A DNA stretch of 64,000 nt from an uncultured delta proteobacterium (GTDB lineage Bacteria; Myxococcota_A; Polyangia; Polyangiales; Polyangiaceae), in assembly GCA_903892415.1 (NCBI GenBank), contig CAITIQ010000660.1:1-64000 (forward strand), read 5' to 3'. The number at the start of each line of letters is the position of its first letter. Position 1 is the first letter of the stretch. Shown piece after piece: positions 16,622 through 24,715 of the stretch. The notes beneath the pieces were generated by a model that was not told where the DNA came from, ran no database searches, and worked only from the letters and a program-made list of their open reading frames with translations. Position numbers and translations under genes: made by a program.

Positions 16622-17077
16622 TTACCGCGCCTTGCGTGAACGACGAATCGCCTCGGGCAGCGCGCTGGCGGCGCTGCGCGAGGCTGCTTCGAACACGCCG
16701 GCCTCGAGGCTCAGGCGGCTGCCCTGACGATCTTCGCCCGAGGCGCGGCCGGTAACCCGACCGATCAACGCTCCGCCCGGTTCGCGCATGAGCAGTTGAA
16801 TCGTGCAGGAGGCGTGTGCGCCATTTTTGCCCGTGCTCGATTCAGCATCGGAGAGCACAGCTACGAGCTCGAACGGCCGATTCACCTTCTCGGCGGTCCA
16901 ATCGATCTTCACGAGCTCTTGCTCCAACTCGATCCGCAACGTCGATTTGGGGTCCGGCGTAGCGAGCTTGGCGTTCTCCACGCGGCTCTCCACCGCGGCC
17001 AGCCTCGCGTGTACCTTGCCGCCCACATGACCCACGAGAGAGAGCAGCGCCGCAACGAAAGCCGATTGCCAGAGCAT
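16622..17077 (-). CDS. Small single-pass membrane or secreted protein of unknown function
   Basis: The only ATG that gives a sensible N-terminus is at 17077, yielding 151 residues starting MLWQSAFVAALLSLVGHVGG, either a membrane anchor or an uncleaved signal. The rest has beta-strand character (LRIELEQELVKIDWTAEKVNRPFELVAVLSD, split by a turn) and ends in a basic EAIRRSRKAR tail. No domain is recognised. It diverges from the lipoprotein at 17087 or slightly downstream, leaving little room for two promoters, and converges on the ferritin-like fusion gene with a 7-bp gap. Confidence 0.6.
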   Translation of the reverse strand: MLWQSAFVAALLSLVGHVGGKVHARLAAVESRVENAKLATPDPKSTLRIELEQELVKIDWTAEKVNRPFELVAVLSDAESSTGKNGAHASCTIQLLMREPGGALIGRVTGRASGEDRQGSRLSLEAGVFEAASRSAASALPEAIRRSRKAR

Positions 17078-17086
17078 GAGCTTTGG

Positions 17087-18181
17087 GTGCCATGGCTTAC
17101 GAAGTTGGGCCAAAATACCCGAGTAATATTCACTATGTCGGCAATGGTAGTTGGTTGTGCGGCCGAGCCTTCGGCTCGCGCAAAAGAGGCCGTTGCTGTG
17201 GGCTCGGCTCGCGCGGGCGCGCCCGCAACGACCAGCAAGGTGGATGCGCCAGTCTCCGCGACGGCTCCGCCTGCTCAGCCCGCACCAGCCGAGACGCGAC
17301 CCGAGCTCGTTGCCAGCACTCGATCGAGCGCCAAGCTCTTGTGGGACAAACCGATCTACTTCCTCATCGACGGTGAAGACGGTCGCTTGGGCGCCTTGGT
17401 GGAGGAGGAGGGCGTGGCAACCCCGTATCGGTTCGAGGCTGGAAAGTGGCAACAGCTCGGGTTGCCCGCCAAGCATCGTGAGGCTGCAAAGGCACTATCG
17501 CTTGGCCTCTACTTCGGGCGCGACAACCGCCCCCGTTTAATGGGTTATCACCGGTCCGACGATAGGATGGTCTATCTCCGCTATCGCGATGGGGCCTGGC
17601 ACGACCAGCGTTCGGAGATCGGAGCGCTAGCCGGGGACCGCGCTGTGCTCTTTGGCGTATTGGGCGAAGATGACCCGGAGGTCGTTTGCAAAGTAGGCGG
17701 CATCTGCCTACTGAAGAGTCGAAAGGGTTGGAAGGAGCTGCCTGCTTCAATCCCTGTGACGGCGGTGGTGCGAGCCTTCTCTGGTCGAGGTTATGCACTT
17801 ACGGCAGAGGGCGTACTTCGCGCGGGGGACAAGCGGTTTGAACGAGTTGGGCCAGAGGCGCCTTGGAAGACGCCTGCCAGCGGCTTCTGGGTCGGGCCGG
17901 AGGAGACGATGTTGGTGGTTGAACCAGCAAACGACCTGATTCACGCCTATGACGGTAAAACGTGGAGCAGCGCGCCCTCACCGATTGAGCAGCCCGAAGA
18001 CATCGTGCAAAGTGAGCATGGTCGCATCGTGGTTGGCAAAGGTGGTATCGCGCAGCTCGACGGCGCGCAGGCTGCCCGCGTGGGTGAGCCGAGCTGGAGC
18101 TTCTCGCGGGTGCTCTTGCAGGATGGGCGCGTGGTTGCTGGTGGGGCGTCGGGAGTGGCGGTGGTTGAGCTGGTCAAGTAA
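17087..18181 (+). CDS. Lipoprotein with probable beta-propeller-like domain
   Basis: A lipobox MVVGC follows RVIFTMSA, so the product should be a lipoprotein. The start is uncertain: GTG at 17087, TTG at 17105 or ATG at 17135, the last giving a very short signal; none has a strong ribosome site. After a Pro/Ala/Thr-rich linker (about 25-70), the remaining approximately 290 residues contain repeating short strands with WxD/GG turns (for example LGALVEEEGVATPYRFEAGKW and YDGKTWSSAPSPIEQPEDI), consistent with a propeller of unknown ligand. It diverges from the small membrane protein and ends 11 bp from the convergent DUF2894 gene. Confidence 0.65.
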   Translation: MPWLTKLGQNTRVIFTMSAMVVGCAAEPSARAKEAVAVGSARAGAPATTSKVDAPVSATAPPAQPAPAETRPELVASTRSSAKLLWDKPIYFLIDGEDGRLGALVEEEGVATPYRFEAGKWQQLGLPAKHREAAKALSLGLYFGRDNRPRLMGYHRSDDRMVYLRYRDGAWHDQRSEIGALAGDRAVLFGVLGEDDPEVVCKVGGICLLKSRKGWKELPASIPVTAVVRAFSGRGYALTAEGVLRAGDKRFERVGPEAPWKTPASGFWVGPEETMLVVEPANDLIHAYDGKTWSSAPSPIEQPEDIVQSEHGRIVVGKGGIAQLDGAQAARVGEPSWSFSRVLLQDGRVVAGGASGVAVVELVK

Positions 18182-18192
18182 GCGTGCGCCGC

Positions 18193-18924
18193 TTACTGCC
18201 GTCGTCTACCCGATTGCTTGTTCCGACTGGGCAGTGGAATGCCTTCGAGCGACGCCAGGTCGTCGAGCCCGGAGACAAAGGCTTGCGCGTAGCTCGGTGA
18301 TAGCTCGGCCAGCTCCGCGAGGGCGCGGGCTGCGATCACCTGTGGGTTGTACGGGCCGGAGTCTTCCGGGACATTGTCGCTTGCACGCGCGATGGCGAGA
18401 GTTGCCCGCGAGCTTGCGATCGAGTCGACGAACATGACGTGCGAGAGTGCATGCGCAAGTTCGCTCGCTTGGGGAACTGGCGCTTCGGGCGCTTGCGTCA
18501 GTCGGTCCACGCGAAAGGCCAGCTCCTCCGGCAAGCGTACGGCGCGCTTCTGCGCTCGAGCCGCCAGCATTGCCGCCCAACGCGAACTCGACTGCGGCTC
18601 TTCCACGCGGCCCGCCTCGAGCCGCTGCAGCAGGCGCAAGGTCTTGCGAAGATCCCCGCTCTGTTGCGCCTGCAGTGCGGGCTCACTCAGCTCGATGCCT
18701 CGCTCGCGCAGGAGCTCGAGTTGCTCCGCGAGCCGCTGCTTTGTTTGCTCCAACTCTTGCTCCAACTTTTCGATGCGGAGCAGGGCGCGGGCATCGATCT
18801 GGGTGTCGATGAGGCGGGCAGCAAGGCGGTAGCCCTCCGGATCGAAGGACTCGGCACCACGGTCCGCCAATGCGTGCAAGCGATCGGCGAGCGAAAGCCC
18901 TCCCTCGTCCGGCGCGTCGTTCAC
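18193..18924 (-). CDS. DUF2894-like protein, last gene of the ZorAB-like operon
   Basis: The 243-residue product starts at a GTG overlapping the stop of the OmpA-family gene (GTGA, 18921-18924). It is hydrophilic. Residues about 45-85 form a strong coiled coil (IEKLEQELEQTKQRLAEQLE), and the C-terminus is basic (SRNKQSGRRRQ). I assign DUF2894 mainly from gene order: in Burkholderia/Xanthomonas-type genomes DUF3348, DUF802, OmpA-family and DUF2894 genes occur together, and size and coiled-coil character fit. There is no signal or membrane helix, so it is probably a cytoplasmic partner of the stator-like complex. Its biochemical role is unknown. Confidence 0.65.
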   Translation of the reverse strand: MNDAPDEGGLSLADRLHALADRGAESFDPEGYRLAARLIDTQIDARALLRIEKLEQELEQTKQRLAEQLELLRERGIELSEPALQAQQSGDLRKTLRLLQRLEAGRVEEPQSSSRWAAMLAARAQKRAVRLPEELAFRVDRLTQAPEAPVPQASELAHALSHVMFVDSIASSRATLAIARASDNVPEDSGPYNPQVIAARALAELAELSPSYAQAFVSGLDDLASLEGIPLPSRNKQSGRRRQ

Positions 18925-19562
18925 GGCTTGGCCTGGTTGCTGGGTTTCTCGCGTGGGATGGGGGAGATCTCCACGCGGCGATTCTTGGCGCGATTCTCCG
19001 GCGTATCGTTGGGTGCAACAGGATGGGTGTCACCGAAGCCGGCTGCAAAAATGGCCTCGGCCGGGACCCCCGCGGCAGTGAGCGCACGCGTCACGGTGAG
19101 CGCACGCTGCGAAGAGAGCTCCCAGTTGTCTTTGATGCCGTTGGGGCGCGGAATCATCGGTGAGCTATCGGTGAAGCCCGAGACCATGATGGCCTCATCG
19201 TGGGCCTTGAGGTAACCGCGCAGCGGCTCGGCCAGGCTGCGGATCAGCTCGAGCCCTTCGGGGCGAAGTTCGGCCGAGTTGAGGTCGAAGAGCACGCTGC
19301 CACGAATGCCGATCTTCCCATCGACGAGCGTGACGCGGCCCTCTGCGAGCGGTCCGGCCATCGCGCTCTCGAGCGCTGCGAGGCGCGAAGACTCCTCTTC
19401 TCGCTTCTCGCGCTCCTCGTGTAGGTCCTTCGTCAGGTCGACCTGGAAGGCGATCGACCAAACGAAGAACATCACGAACAGCCCGAACACGCAGGCCATC
19501 AGATCCCCGAAGGCTGGCCAGTAGGGGATCGACTCGAGCGGCTCTTCGGGCGAGTCGTTCAC
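18921..19562 (-). CDS. OmpA/MotB/ZorB-like peptidoglycan-binding stator subunit
   Basis: The 213-residue product starts at a GTG overlapping the upstream stop. One N-terminal membrane helix (YWPAFGDLMACVFGLFVMFF, about 14-33) carries Asp20, positioned like the ion-coordinating Asp of MotB, TolR and ZorB. A short coiled coil follows (about 45-68). The C-terminal approximately 120 residues are an OmpA-like peptidoglycan-binding domain, with VSGFTDSSP, SSQRALTVTRAL and NRRVEISP. This order (inner-membrane helix, then periplasmic OmpA domain) is that of the stationary stator subunit. It is tightly linked to the ZorA-like gene, so the two should form an ion channel anchored to the cell wall. Confidence 0.85.
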   Translation of the reverse strand: MNDSPEEPLESIPYWPAFGDLMACVFGLFVMFFVWSIAFQVDLTKDLHEEREKREEESSRLAALESAMAGPLAEGRVTLVDGKIGIRGSVLFDLNSAELRPEGLELIRSLAEPLRGYLKAHDEAIMVSGFTDSSPMIPRPNGIKDNWELSSQRALTVTRALTAAGVPAEAIFAAGFGDTHPVAPNDTPENRAKNRRVEISPIPREKPSNQAKP

Positions 19563-22500
19563 TGCGAGCCTTTCTCGGTATCAGGTTGGCGAAGTGGTGG
19601 GATCGTGCGCGGGGCGGCCGTGGTGCGCGGGGCGGCGCGCAGGGCGCGCAGTTCGGCGAAGAGCTCACGTTGAAAGGCGAGCGAATGGTCGAACACTTCG
19701 CGCGTTTGATCGAGGTAGGCGCCGAGTAGGTCGAGCGCCTCGCCGCCGCCTTTCTTGTCGAGCGCGCCTTCGATCGTAGTGAGGCTGTCGAGCCAACGTT
19801 CATTGGCGTCGCGATAACGATCGACTGCGCCGGTGAACATTTCGGCGACCGCGGTGAGCTCGGTACCGCCGGAGCGAACGCTCTCGGCTGCGTCCCGCAC
19901 CAGACTCGCGGTGGCATCCAAACCCTGGCCGAAGCTTGCGGCGTGCACCGACAATTTCTCGACCAAGAGCACCGCCGATTGCACCCGCTCACGGTCGAGC
20001 TTGGCCTCGAGTTCAACCGCTCGATCGTTGTGCTCGCTGGCCCGCTGCTCGAGCGCATCTGCCATCCTGTCGATGCGCGCGATGAGACCTTCCAACCGCT
20101 CGTCCCGCTGCTCGTCACTCACGTCGCGATCGCGCAAGCGCTGCTCTTCGGCGCTGAGGAAGCGACTTACCACGTCGGGAATGGCCTCGGCGGCTCGGGC
20201 CGCGGAGGTTGCGCGCTCTTCCAAACGCAATGACGCCGCTTCGATCGCGGCGAGCCGCAGGAGGTCCCGCTCGTTGGCCTGCTCAGCTGAAACCGCAATT
20301 TCCCGAGTGACCTGCTGGATGCCTTCGCGCGCGCTGGCCTCGAGAATGGCCGAGCGCTTTTGCGCTTCCTCGAGCCGAAGTTCGGCCTCGAGTTCGAGCC
20401 GTTCAGTGAAGCGATCTACCTGGGTAGCAGCGGCCTCTGCAGCTCGCTCAACGGTGCGGTCGAGCAGCGGGCCCATGGAATTGGCTGCGCGCTCCACGCT
20501 GTTTTGGAGCTGTTGCTCGAGCGCCTGAATCACGACCTCAGCGCGGGCATCGATGCTGCGAGCGATGCCTTCGAGCCGCTCGCCAAGCTGCGCCACGCGT
20601 TGTTCGCGAAGTGACTCGGCCTCGATGCGAGCGGCGGCGCGTTGATCTTCAGCTGCACCCAACGCTGCAACGCGTTCGGCGTGTTCGGAGAGCAAGGCGA
20701 TGAGGTCGGCGCGCTGGCTGGTTACCTTCGCCGCTACGGCCTCGAGTGCCGCCAACCGTTCGGCATCTCGCGCATTGGCGCGCTCTCCAACTTCAAGCAG
20801 CGTCGCCAGCCGTTCGCTGTCGCGCGTGGCACTCTTCTCAGCGAGCGCTTCGATCGCCGAGAGGCGCTGCTGATCTCTATCGAGCGTGCTGTCACTGACT
20901 GCCAAGACTGTTGCCAGTAGTGATTTCTGTCGCTCGTCGGCTTGGGCGCTCAGCTGCTCGAGCAGCTCCGCGCGCTGTGCATCTCGCGTTGCCGCCTGTG
21001 CAGCAAGCGACTCCAAGGCAGTGAGCCGCTCGGTGTCTCGTAGGGCAGCGTCGGTCGCGATCTCGGCGATCGCCTCGAGCCGCGTTTGCTCGCGAGTGTC
21101 GGCGTGGGCAGCTTGCACCGCGATCGCTGCAAGCCGTTCCGCATCGCGTGCGTCGGCACGAACGGCCAACTGCTCGAAGGCGTCAATCCGCTTACCATCA
21201 CGCGCGACAGCTTGCTCAGCGAGCTCGGCGATGGTCCGCAACCGCTCGGCATCACGGGCGTCAGACTTTTCGGCCAGCCGTTCAAGGGCCGCCAAACGCT
21301 CGTCGTCGCGGACCGCGGCTTGCCGCGCGAGCTGGTCCAGTGCGGCGAGTCGCTCGGACTCGCGGGCCAGCGCTTGTTTGGCGAGCTGTTCAAATGCGAT
21401 GAGCCGTTGCTCCTCTCGACTGACGGCTTGTTCTCCAAGCGCTGCGAGCGCTGCCAGCCGCTCGGCGTCGCGTACTGCGGCTTGTTGTTCCAGTGCTGCG
21501 AGTGTTGCGAGCCGCTCGGCGTCGCGGGTTACCGCTTGTTGTCCGAGCGCTTCGAGCGCAGCGAGCCGCTCGGCGTCGCGGGTTACAGCTTGTTGTCCGA
21601 GCGCCTCGAGCGCAGCGAGCCGCTCGGCGTCGCGGGTTACAGCTTGTTGTGCGAGGGCTTCGAGCGCAGCGAGCCGCTCGGCGTCGCGCGTCTCGGCCTG
21701 CGTTGCCAGCTGAGCGAGGGCGGCCATTCTCGATTCGTCGCGCGACTCAGCCTTCGTCGATACGGCTGCAAGCTCGCTTGAAACCGTGGCCAAGAGCTGC
21801 TGCACCCGCTTGGCCAGCTGCTCGTGTTGTTCGACGTCGCGGAGTTTGCGTTCTTCGGCGTCGAGTTCGAGTCGCGCCGTCCACTCGGCCACAGCCTTGG
21901 CTGCGCCTTCTCCAGCTCGGAGCACCGCTCGATCCAAAAGCGGCGCGATCGAAGTCGCCGCGCGATCGACTCCAGCTTTGACCTCGGCTTGAAGATCGTG
22001 TGCGGCAGCACGAAAGCCGTCGCTCGCTTGTTGGCTCGTCGCGAGGAAGGCCGCACCGACCTCTTGGCTCGCGGCGCGGAACGCGTCCGTCGCCTCTTTG
22101 CTCGTCTCGCGTTGTCCGCGCTCGATCTCCTTAGAGAGGTTGCTGAGCCGCTTGGTCGCGAGCTCTATGGCCTTGGCCGCTGCAGGGAGTGCTTCACGGT
22201 TCTCGGCCAATGCTTCGAGCGCTGCGAGCTGCCGCCCCGCCATTGTCATCGGGAACAACGGGCCCGAGATCAAGCCACCCAAGCTGCCGACGAACCGTGT
22301 CTCCGCGCGACGCAGGAAGACGGCACCCAGCCCGAGCAGCGCCGAGCAAGCGACGCCGGTCGCCGACGTCCCGAAGGCGCGCGATAGGCCCTTCATCGGT
22401 GCGGCGAGCCCTTCACGCAGGGCGGTGACATCTCCGCTTGCGGTGAGCGCTTCACGTGCACCTGCGAGCGTCTCGAACAGACCCATGAAGGTGCCGAGCA

Positions 22501-22843
22501 GGCCCATCATCACCAGCAGACCAAGCAAGTACGAGGTGAAAACCGCGCTGCCAAGGTTTGTCGGCGTGCCGTTGAGGCGCGACTCAATCAGCCCGCGCAA
22601 CGGCTCGTTGGTCTTCTCGATGTCTTCGCGGCCGATCGTTTTCGGCAGGACCAGTAGCGCATCGGTGAGCCGTGCGACGCGAGTCGCGCGGAGCATCAGC
22701 TCCACGAGCCCAGCCAGCATGCCCACGCCAATCAGCAAGACCATGCGATAGGCGAGCGGATCGCTGCCTTGGTACAGCTGTGCTGCGCGCCAAACGAAGG
22801 CGAGGCCCAACGCCCCAACCACTGCGATGATGACTCGCGTCAT
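19559..22843 (-). CDS. DUF802 protein: MotA/TolQ/ZorA-like channel subunit with a very long repeat tail
   Basis: The start is the ATG at 22843, overlapping the DUF3348 stop, giving 1,094 residues; a 50-codon longer frame lacks support. Hydrophobic helices lie at about 4-18, 34-51, 99-126 and 150-177. The last two match the MotA/TolQ/ExbB/ZorA channel core: MGLLGTFMGLFETL, then GLSRAFGTSATGVACSALLGLG. Residues about 230-1,094 are an almost purely helical cytoplasmic tail including nineteen 18-residue repeats (368-709). The C-terminus (LDQTREVFDHSLAFQRELF) is the DUF802-type end. In ZorA a long tail transmits a signal from the membrane; here it is unusually long and regular. Ion-driven rotation is inferred from family resemblance. 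Confidence 0.85.
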   Translation of the reverse strand: MTRVIIAVVGALGLAFVWRAAQLYQGSDPLAYRMVLLIGVGMLAGLVELMLRATRVARLTDALLVLPKTIGREDIEKTNEPLRGLIESRLNGTPTNLGSAVFTSYLLGLLVMMGLLGTFMGLFETLAGAREALTASGDVTALREGLAAPMKGLSRAFGTSATGVACSALLGLGAVFLRRAETRFVGSLGGLISGPLFPMTMAGRQLAALEALAENREALPAAAKAIELATKRLSNLSKEIERGQRETSKEATDAFRAASQEVGAAFLATSQQASDGFRAAAHDLQAEVKAGVDRAATSIAPLLDRAVLRAGEGAAKAVAEWTARLELDAEERKLRDVEQHEQLAKRVQQLLATVSSELAAVSTKAESRDESRMAALAQLATQAETRDAERLAALEALAQQAVTRDAERLAALEALGQQAVTRDAERLAALEALGQQAVTRDAERLATLAALEQQAAVRDAERLAALAALGEQAVSREEQRLIAFEQLAKQALARESERLAALDQLARQAAVRDDERLAALERLAEKSDARDAERLRTIAELAEQAVARDGKRIDAFEQLAVRADARDAERLAAIAVQAAHADTREQTRLEAIAEIATDAALRDTERLTALESLAAQAATRDAQRAELLEQLSAQADERQKSLLATVLAVSDSTLDRDQQRLSAIEALAEKSATRDSERLATLLEVGERANARDAERLAALEAVAAKVTSQRADLIALLSEHAERVAALGAAEDQRAAARIEAESLREQRVAQLGERLEGIARSIDARAEVVIQALEQQLQNSVERAANSMGPLLDRTVERAAEAAATQVDRFTERLELEAELRLEEAQKRSAILEASAREGIQQVTREIAVSAEQANERDLLRLAAIEAASLRLEERATSAARAAEAIPDVVSRFLSAEEQRLRDRDVSDEQRDERLEGLIARIDRMADALEQRASEHNDRAVELEAKLDRERVQSAVLLVEKLSVHAASFGQGLDATASLVRDAAESVRSGGTELTAVAEMFTGAVDRYRDANERWLDSLTTIEGALDKKGGGEALDLLGAYLDQTREVFDHSLAFQRELFAELRALRAAPRTTAAPRTIPPLRQPDTEKGSQ
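20717..21742 (-). repeat. Nineteen tandem 54-bp repeats (18 residues each) in the ZorA-like tail
   Basis: Nineteen consecutive units of exactly 18 residues follow the pattern R-D-A-E-R-L-A-A-L-E-x-L-A-x-Q-A-x-x, residues 368-709. Near-identical DNA units start with GAGCCGCTCGGCGTCGCG at 21509, 21563, 21617 and 21671, exactly 54 bp apart; the others are diverged. Eighteen residues is five turns of an alpha helix, an 18/5 coiled-coil period. Confidence 0.92.
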
Positions 22844-23697
22844 GCGTTGCCTAGCGCGCTTGAGGGAATCTCTGCCTCGAGCGAGGCCTCCAGCAGCGCC
22901 GTCATTCGTCGCTCTTCCACCTCGAGCCCAGCGCGCACGACCTTGGCGAAGATGCCCAGGCCTTGTCGAATGGGGCCCAAGTGCGCGAGCCACTGAGCCA
23001 CCGTTTGGCTCGCGTCACCGACCGGTAGTTTCTCGATGTGGGCGGAGAGCAGTCGCACTGCGTGGGCTTGCGTGGCCGCGATCATGCGCTCCATTCGAGC
23101 CTGCACGGCTGGTTCAATCGCCTCGCTCAGCACGCGGTCCAACTCACAAAGCCGCGCGGCCCGCACACCGAGCGCAACCAGCGCAGGCTCGAGATCCTTA
23201 CGAATTCTACGTGCGGAGCGGCGGGCCAGCGTGAGCTCTTTGAGCGCCTCTTCAGCAACCGGCCCCCACACGGCTTCCGCGATGGTGCTCGTGCGACGTT
23301 CAGCGAAGCCGAGCGAGACTCTCGGCGCCAAGGCGGCCGCCAACGCCTCGGGGCCTGCGACCTGGCTGCGTTGAGCCGTCCAACGTGAAAACGCGTGGGT
23401 CAGCTGGGCCCGCACTTCGGCCAAATCATCCGCGAGGTCAGCACGTAGTTGGGCTGCGCGGCTCGGGTCCACGATTGGCCCTTCCCACTCCCGCGAGCCC
23501 TGGCCGACGATCGCCGCGAGTTCCACGCTGCCACGAAAGTCGAGCAGACGGCCTAACTGCACGGCGGCGTCTTCTTCTGTAGCGCTGCGTTGTCGGGGCG
23601 TTTCCAGCAGAGGTGCCACGGCACTCGAAAGCGGGCCGTAGTGACGGGCGGCCAGTTTTGCGGCGGGAGAAAGCACGGTACCGCGCGTAGCGGTCAC
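22840..23697 (-). CDS. DUF3348-like protein, first gene of the ZorAB-like operon
   Basis: I place the start at a GTG at 23697, giving 285 residues. The open frame continues upstream to 23835, but that part runs through the dispersed 70-bp repeat and its flank and should be non-coding. The product is cytoplasmic-looking, Ala/Leu/Arg-rich and helical. The segment EEDAAVQLGRLLDFRGSVEL resembles the RLxxWLDxTDAxxL core of DUF3348. It ends in an ATGA overlap with the DUF802 gene. Gene order supports the family call: DUF3348 heads the same cassette in other proteobacteria. No enzymatic motif is seen; a chaperone or adaptor role for the tail is a guess. Confidence 0.7.
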   Translation of the reverse strand: MTATRGTVLSPAAKLAARHYGPLSSAVAPLLETPRQRSATEEDAAVQLGRLLDFRGSVELAAIVGQGSREWEGPIVDPSRAAQLRADLADDLAEVRAQLTHAFSRWTAQRSQVAGPEALAAALAPRVSLGFAERRTSTIAEAVWGPVAEEALKELTLARRSARRIRKDLEPALVALGVRAARLCELDRVLSEAIEPAVQARMERMIAATQAHAVRLLSAHIEKLPVGDASQTVAQWLAHLGPIRQGLGIFAKVVRAGLEVEERRMTALLEASLEAEIPSSALGNA

Positions 23698-23743
23698 CTG
23701 AGCGTGCGACAAGTAGAAGCAGCCGCTTGCTCCGGTTCTTCCG

Positions 23744-23836
23744 CCGAAGGCGGATGCAGCGAACAGAATGACTCGTGCACTCTTCGTCAAATTCGGCCGA
23801 AGGCCCGATTGACCGGGTTGACTTGGATGAGTCATT
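23744..23836. repeat. Dispersed 70-bp palindromic-end element, copy 2 (inverted)
   Basis: The core is 23767-23836, in the opposite orientation to the copy at 10253. It has the same 8-bp ends (AATGACTC/GAGTCATT), the same 70-bp length and the same internal CGGGCC-TTC-GGCC hairpin. The shared flank TGCATCCGCCTTCGG follows directly (23744-23766) without the insertion seen in copy 1. It lies between the DUF3348 gene and the lipase gene and probably carries or abuts the operon promoter region. Confidence 0.8.
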
Positions 23837-23857
23837 CCGCGGAGCGGAAATCTCGCA

Positions 23858-24715
23858 CTATGGCTTTGACAATTGCGTAGCGACGATACCTGCGGGCTCT
23901 AGCAGTCTTCCACCCATGTCTGGCGACTCTAGAAACGCGGAAACGCGGTCGGCGATCATCGCGTCGAACAGGATGCCGAGGTGAGCTCGCTGCGCCACGA
24001 CCCAATCCACTCCACCGCGTCCTTGAAGGGCGGCGCGCTTCGCCGGGAAAACGATGTTGTCGTGCTCAGAGGCGATGCTGAGGCAAGGAACGGAAATGGC
24101 GCACTGTGCGCGCTCGCGGAAAAAAAGGCTCTCGGCGCGTAAATCTCGGCCCGCCGCTCCTAGGAGAGGGCCCCGAAAGATCACCCCCGAGTGCGGCGTG
24201 CCGAGGGTGACACAGCACGCAACACGTTTGCTCGGCGCGCGGTGGACCACATAGTCCAGAGCGACCAACCCGCCCATCGAATGGCCGACCAAGCGAACCT
24301 GGTTGGCTTTGCTCGCCACGCGCTCGATGAAGCGCTCGAGCCTGGCCGAGTTGTTCGTAATGCTGTCCCACCAAGGGTAGTTGAACGCGTAGATGGGACG
24401 GACTCCCCGCGCGCGAAGAGCCCTACGCAGGTAAAGGAAATCCACTCGATTCTGAAAGTAGCCGTGAACCAGGATCACCGGCACATCGGAGGCAGACGCG
24501 TGCTCGCGCCCTCGTCCAATCAGATAGAAAAGAGGCAGTAGCGGCTGCACCAAGGCCACGATCAGGAGCTCGCGCGTGAACTCGCGCAGTGAGTCGACGT
24601 GTGATCGTGGTGGTCCGAGCCGCGCTACCCAGCGCCAGGTGACCAAACAGAAGATTGCAACCCCGCCGATGTAGGCAACGACTACGCCAAGCGCAGCCCA
24701 CAGAAGGATCGTCAT
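23858..24715 (-). CDS. Alpha/beta-hydrolase (lipase/esterase) with N-terminal membrane helix
   Basis: The start is the ATG overlapping the upstream stop (ATGA, 24712-24715), giving 285 residues. A hydrophobic helix spans about 3-27 and another hydrophobic stretch about 50-66, so it is membrane-attached. The hydrolase fold shows HGYFQNRVDF (oxyanion region), the nucleophile elbow GHSMGG (Ser146), and likely Asp219 (EHDNIVFP) and His245 (RAHLGIL) to complete the triad. This fits a triacylglycerol-lipase/PGAP1-type esterase acting on lipid or acyl substrates. It is translationally coupled to the upstream lipoprotein gene. The substrate is unknown. Confidence 0.85.
   Translation of the reverse strand: MTILLWAALGVVVAYIGGVAIFCLVTWRWVARLGPPRSHVDSLREFTRELLIVALVQPLLPLFYLIGRGREHASASDVPVILVHGYFQNRVDFLYLRRALRARGVRPIYAFNYPWWDSITNNSARLERFIERVASKANQVRLVGHSMGGLVALDYVVHRAPSKRVACCVTLGTPHSGVIFRGPLLGAAGRDLRAESLFFRERAQCAISVPCLSIASEHDNIVFPAKRAALQGRGGVDWVVAQRAHLGILFDAMIADRVSAFLESPDMGGRLLEPAGIVATQLSKP

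Noticed and set aside
20886..21713. Ser/Arg-rich open frame antisense to the ZorA-like tail
   Set aside because: It mirrors the 54-bp repeats; the sense strand carries a complete channel protein in an overlap-coupled operon.
20717..21742. CRISPR-like array
   Set aside because: The 54-bp repeats have no unique spacers and are in-frame coding repeats.
18193..23697. Complete canonical Zorya system
   Set aside because: No ZorC, ZorD helicase or ZorE nuclease is present on either side; only the stator pair is similar.
23698..23835. N-terminal extension of the DUF3348 frame
   Set aside because: The extra codons are translated from the 70-bp repeat and its flank; the other copy of the element gives nearly the same peptide next to dnaX, in unrelated context.
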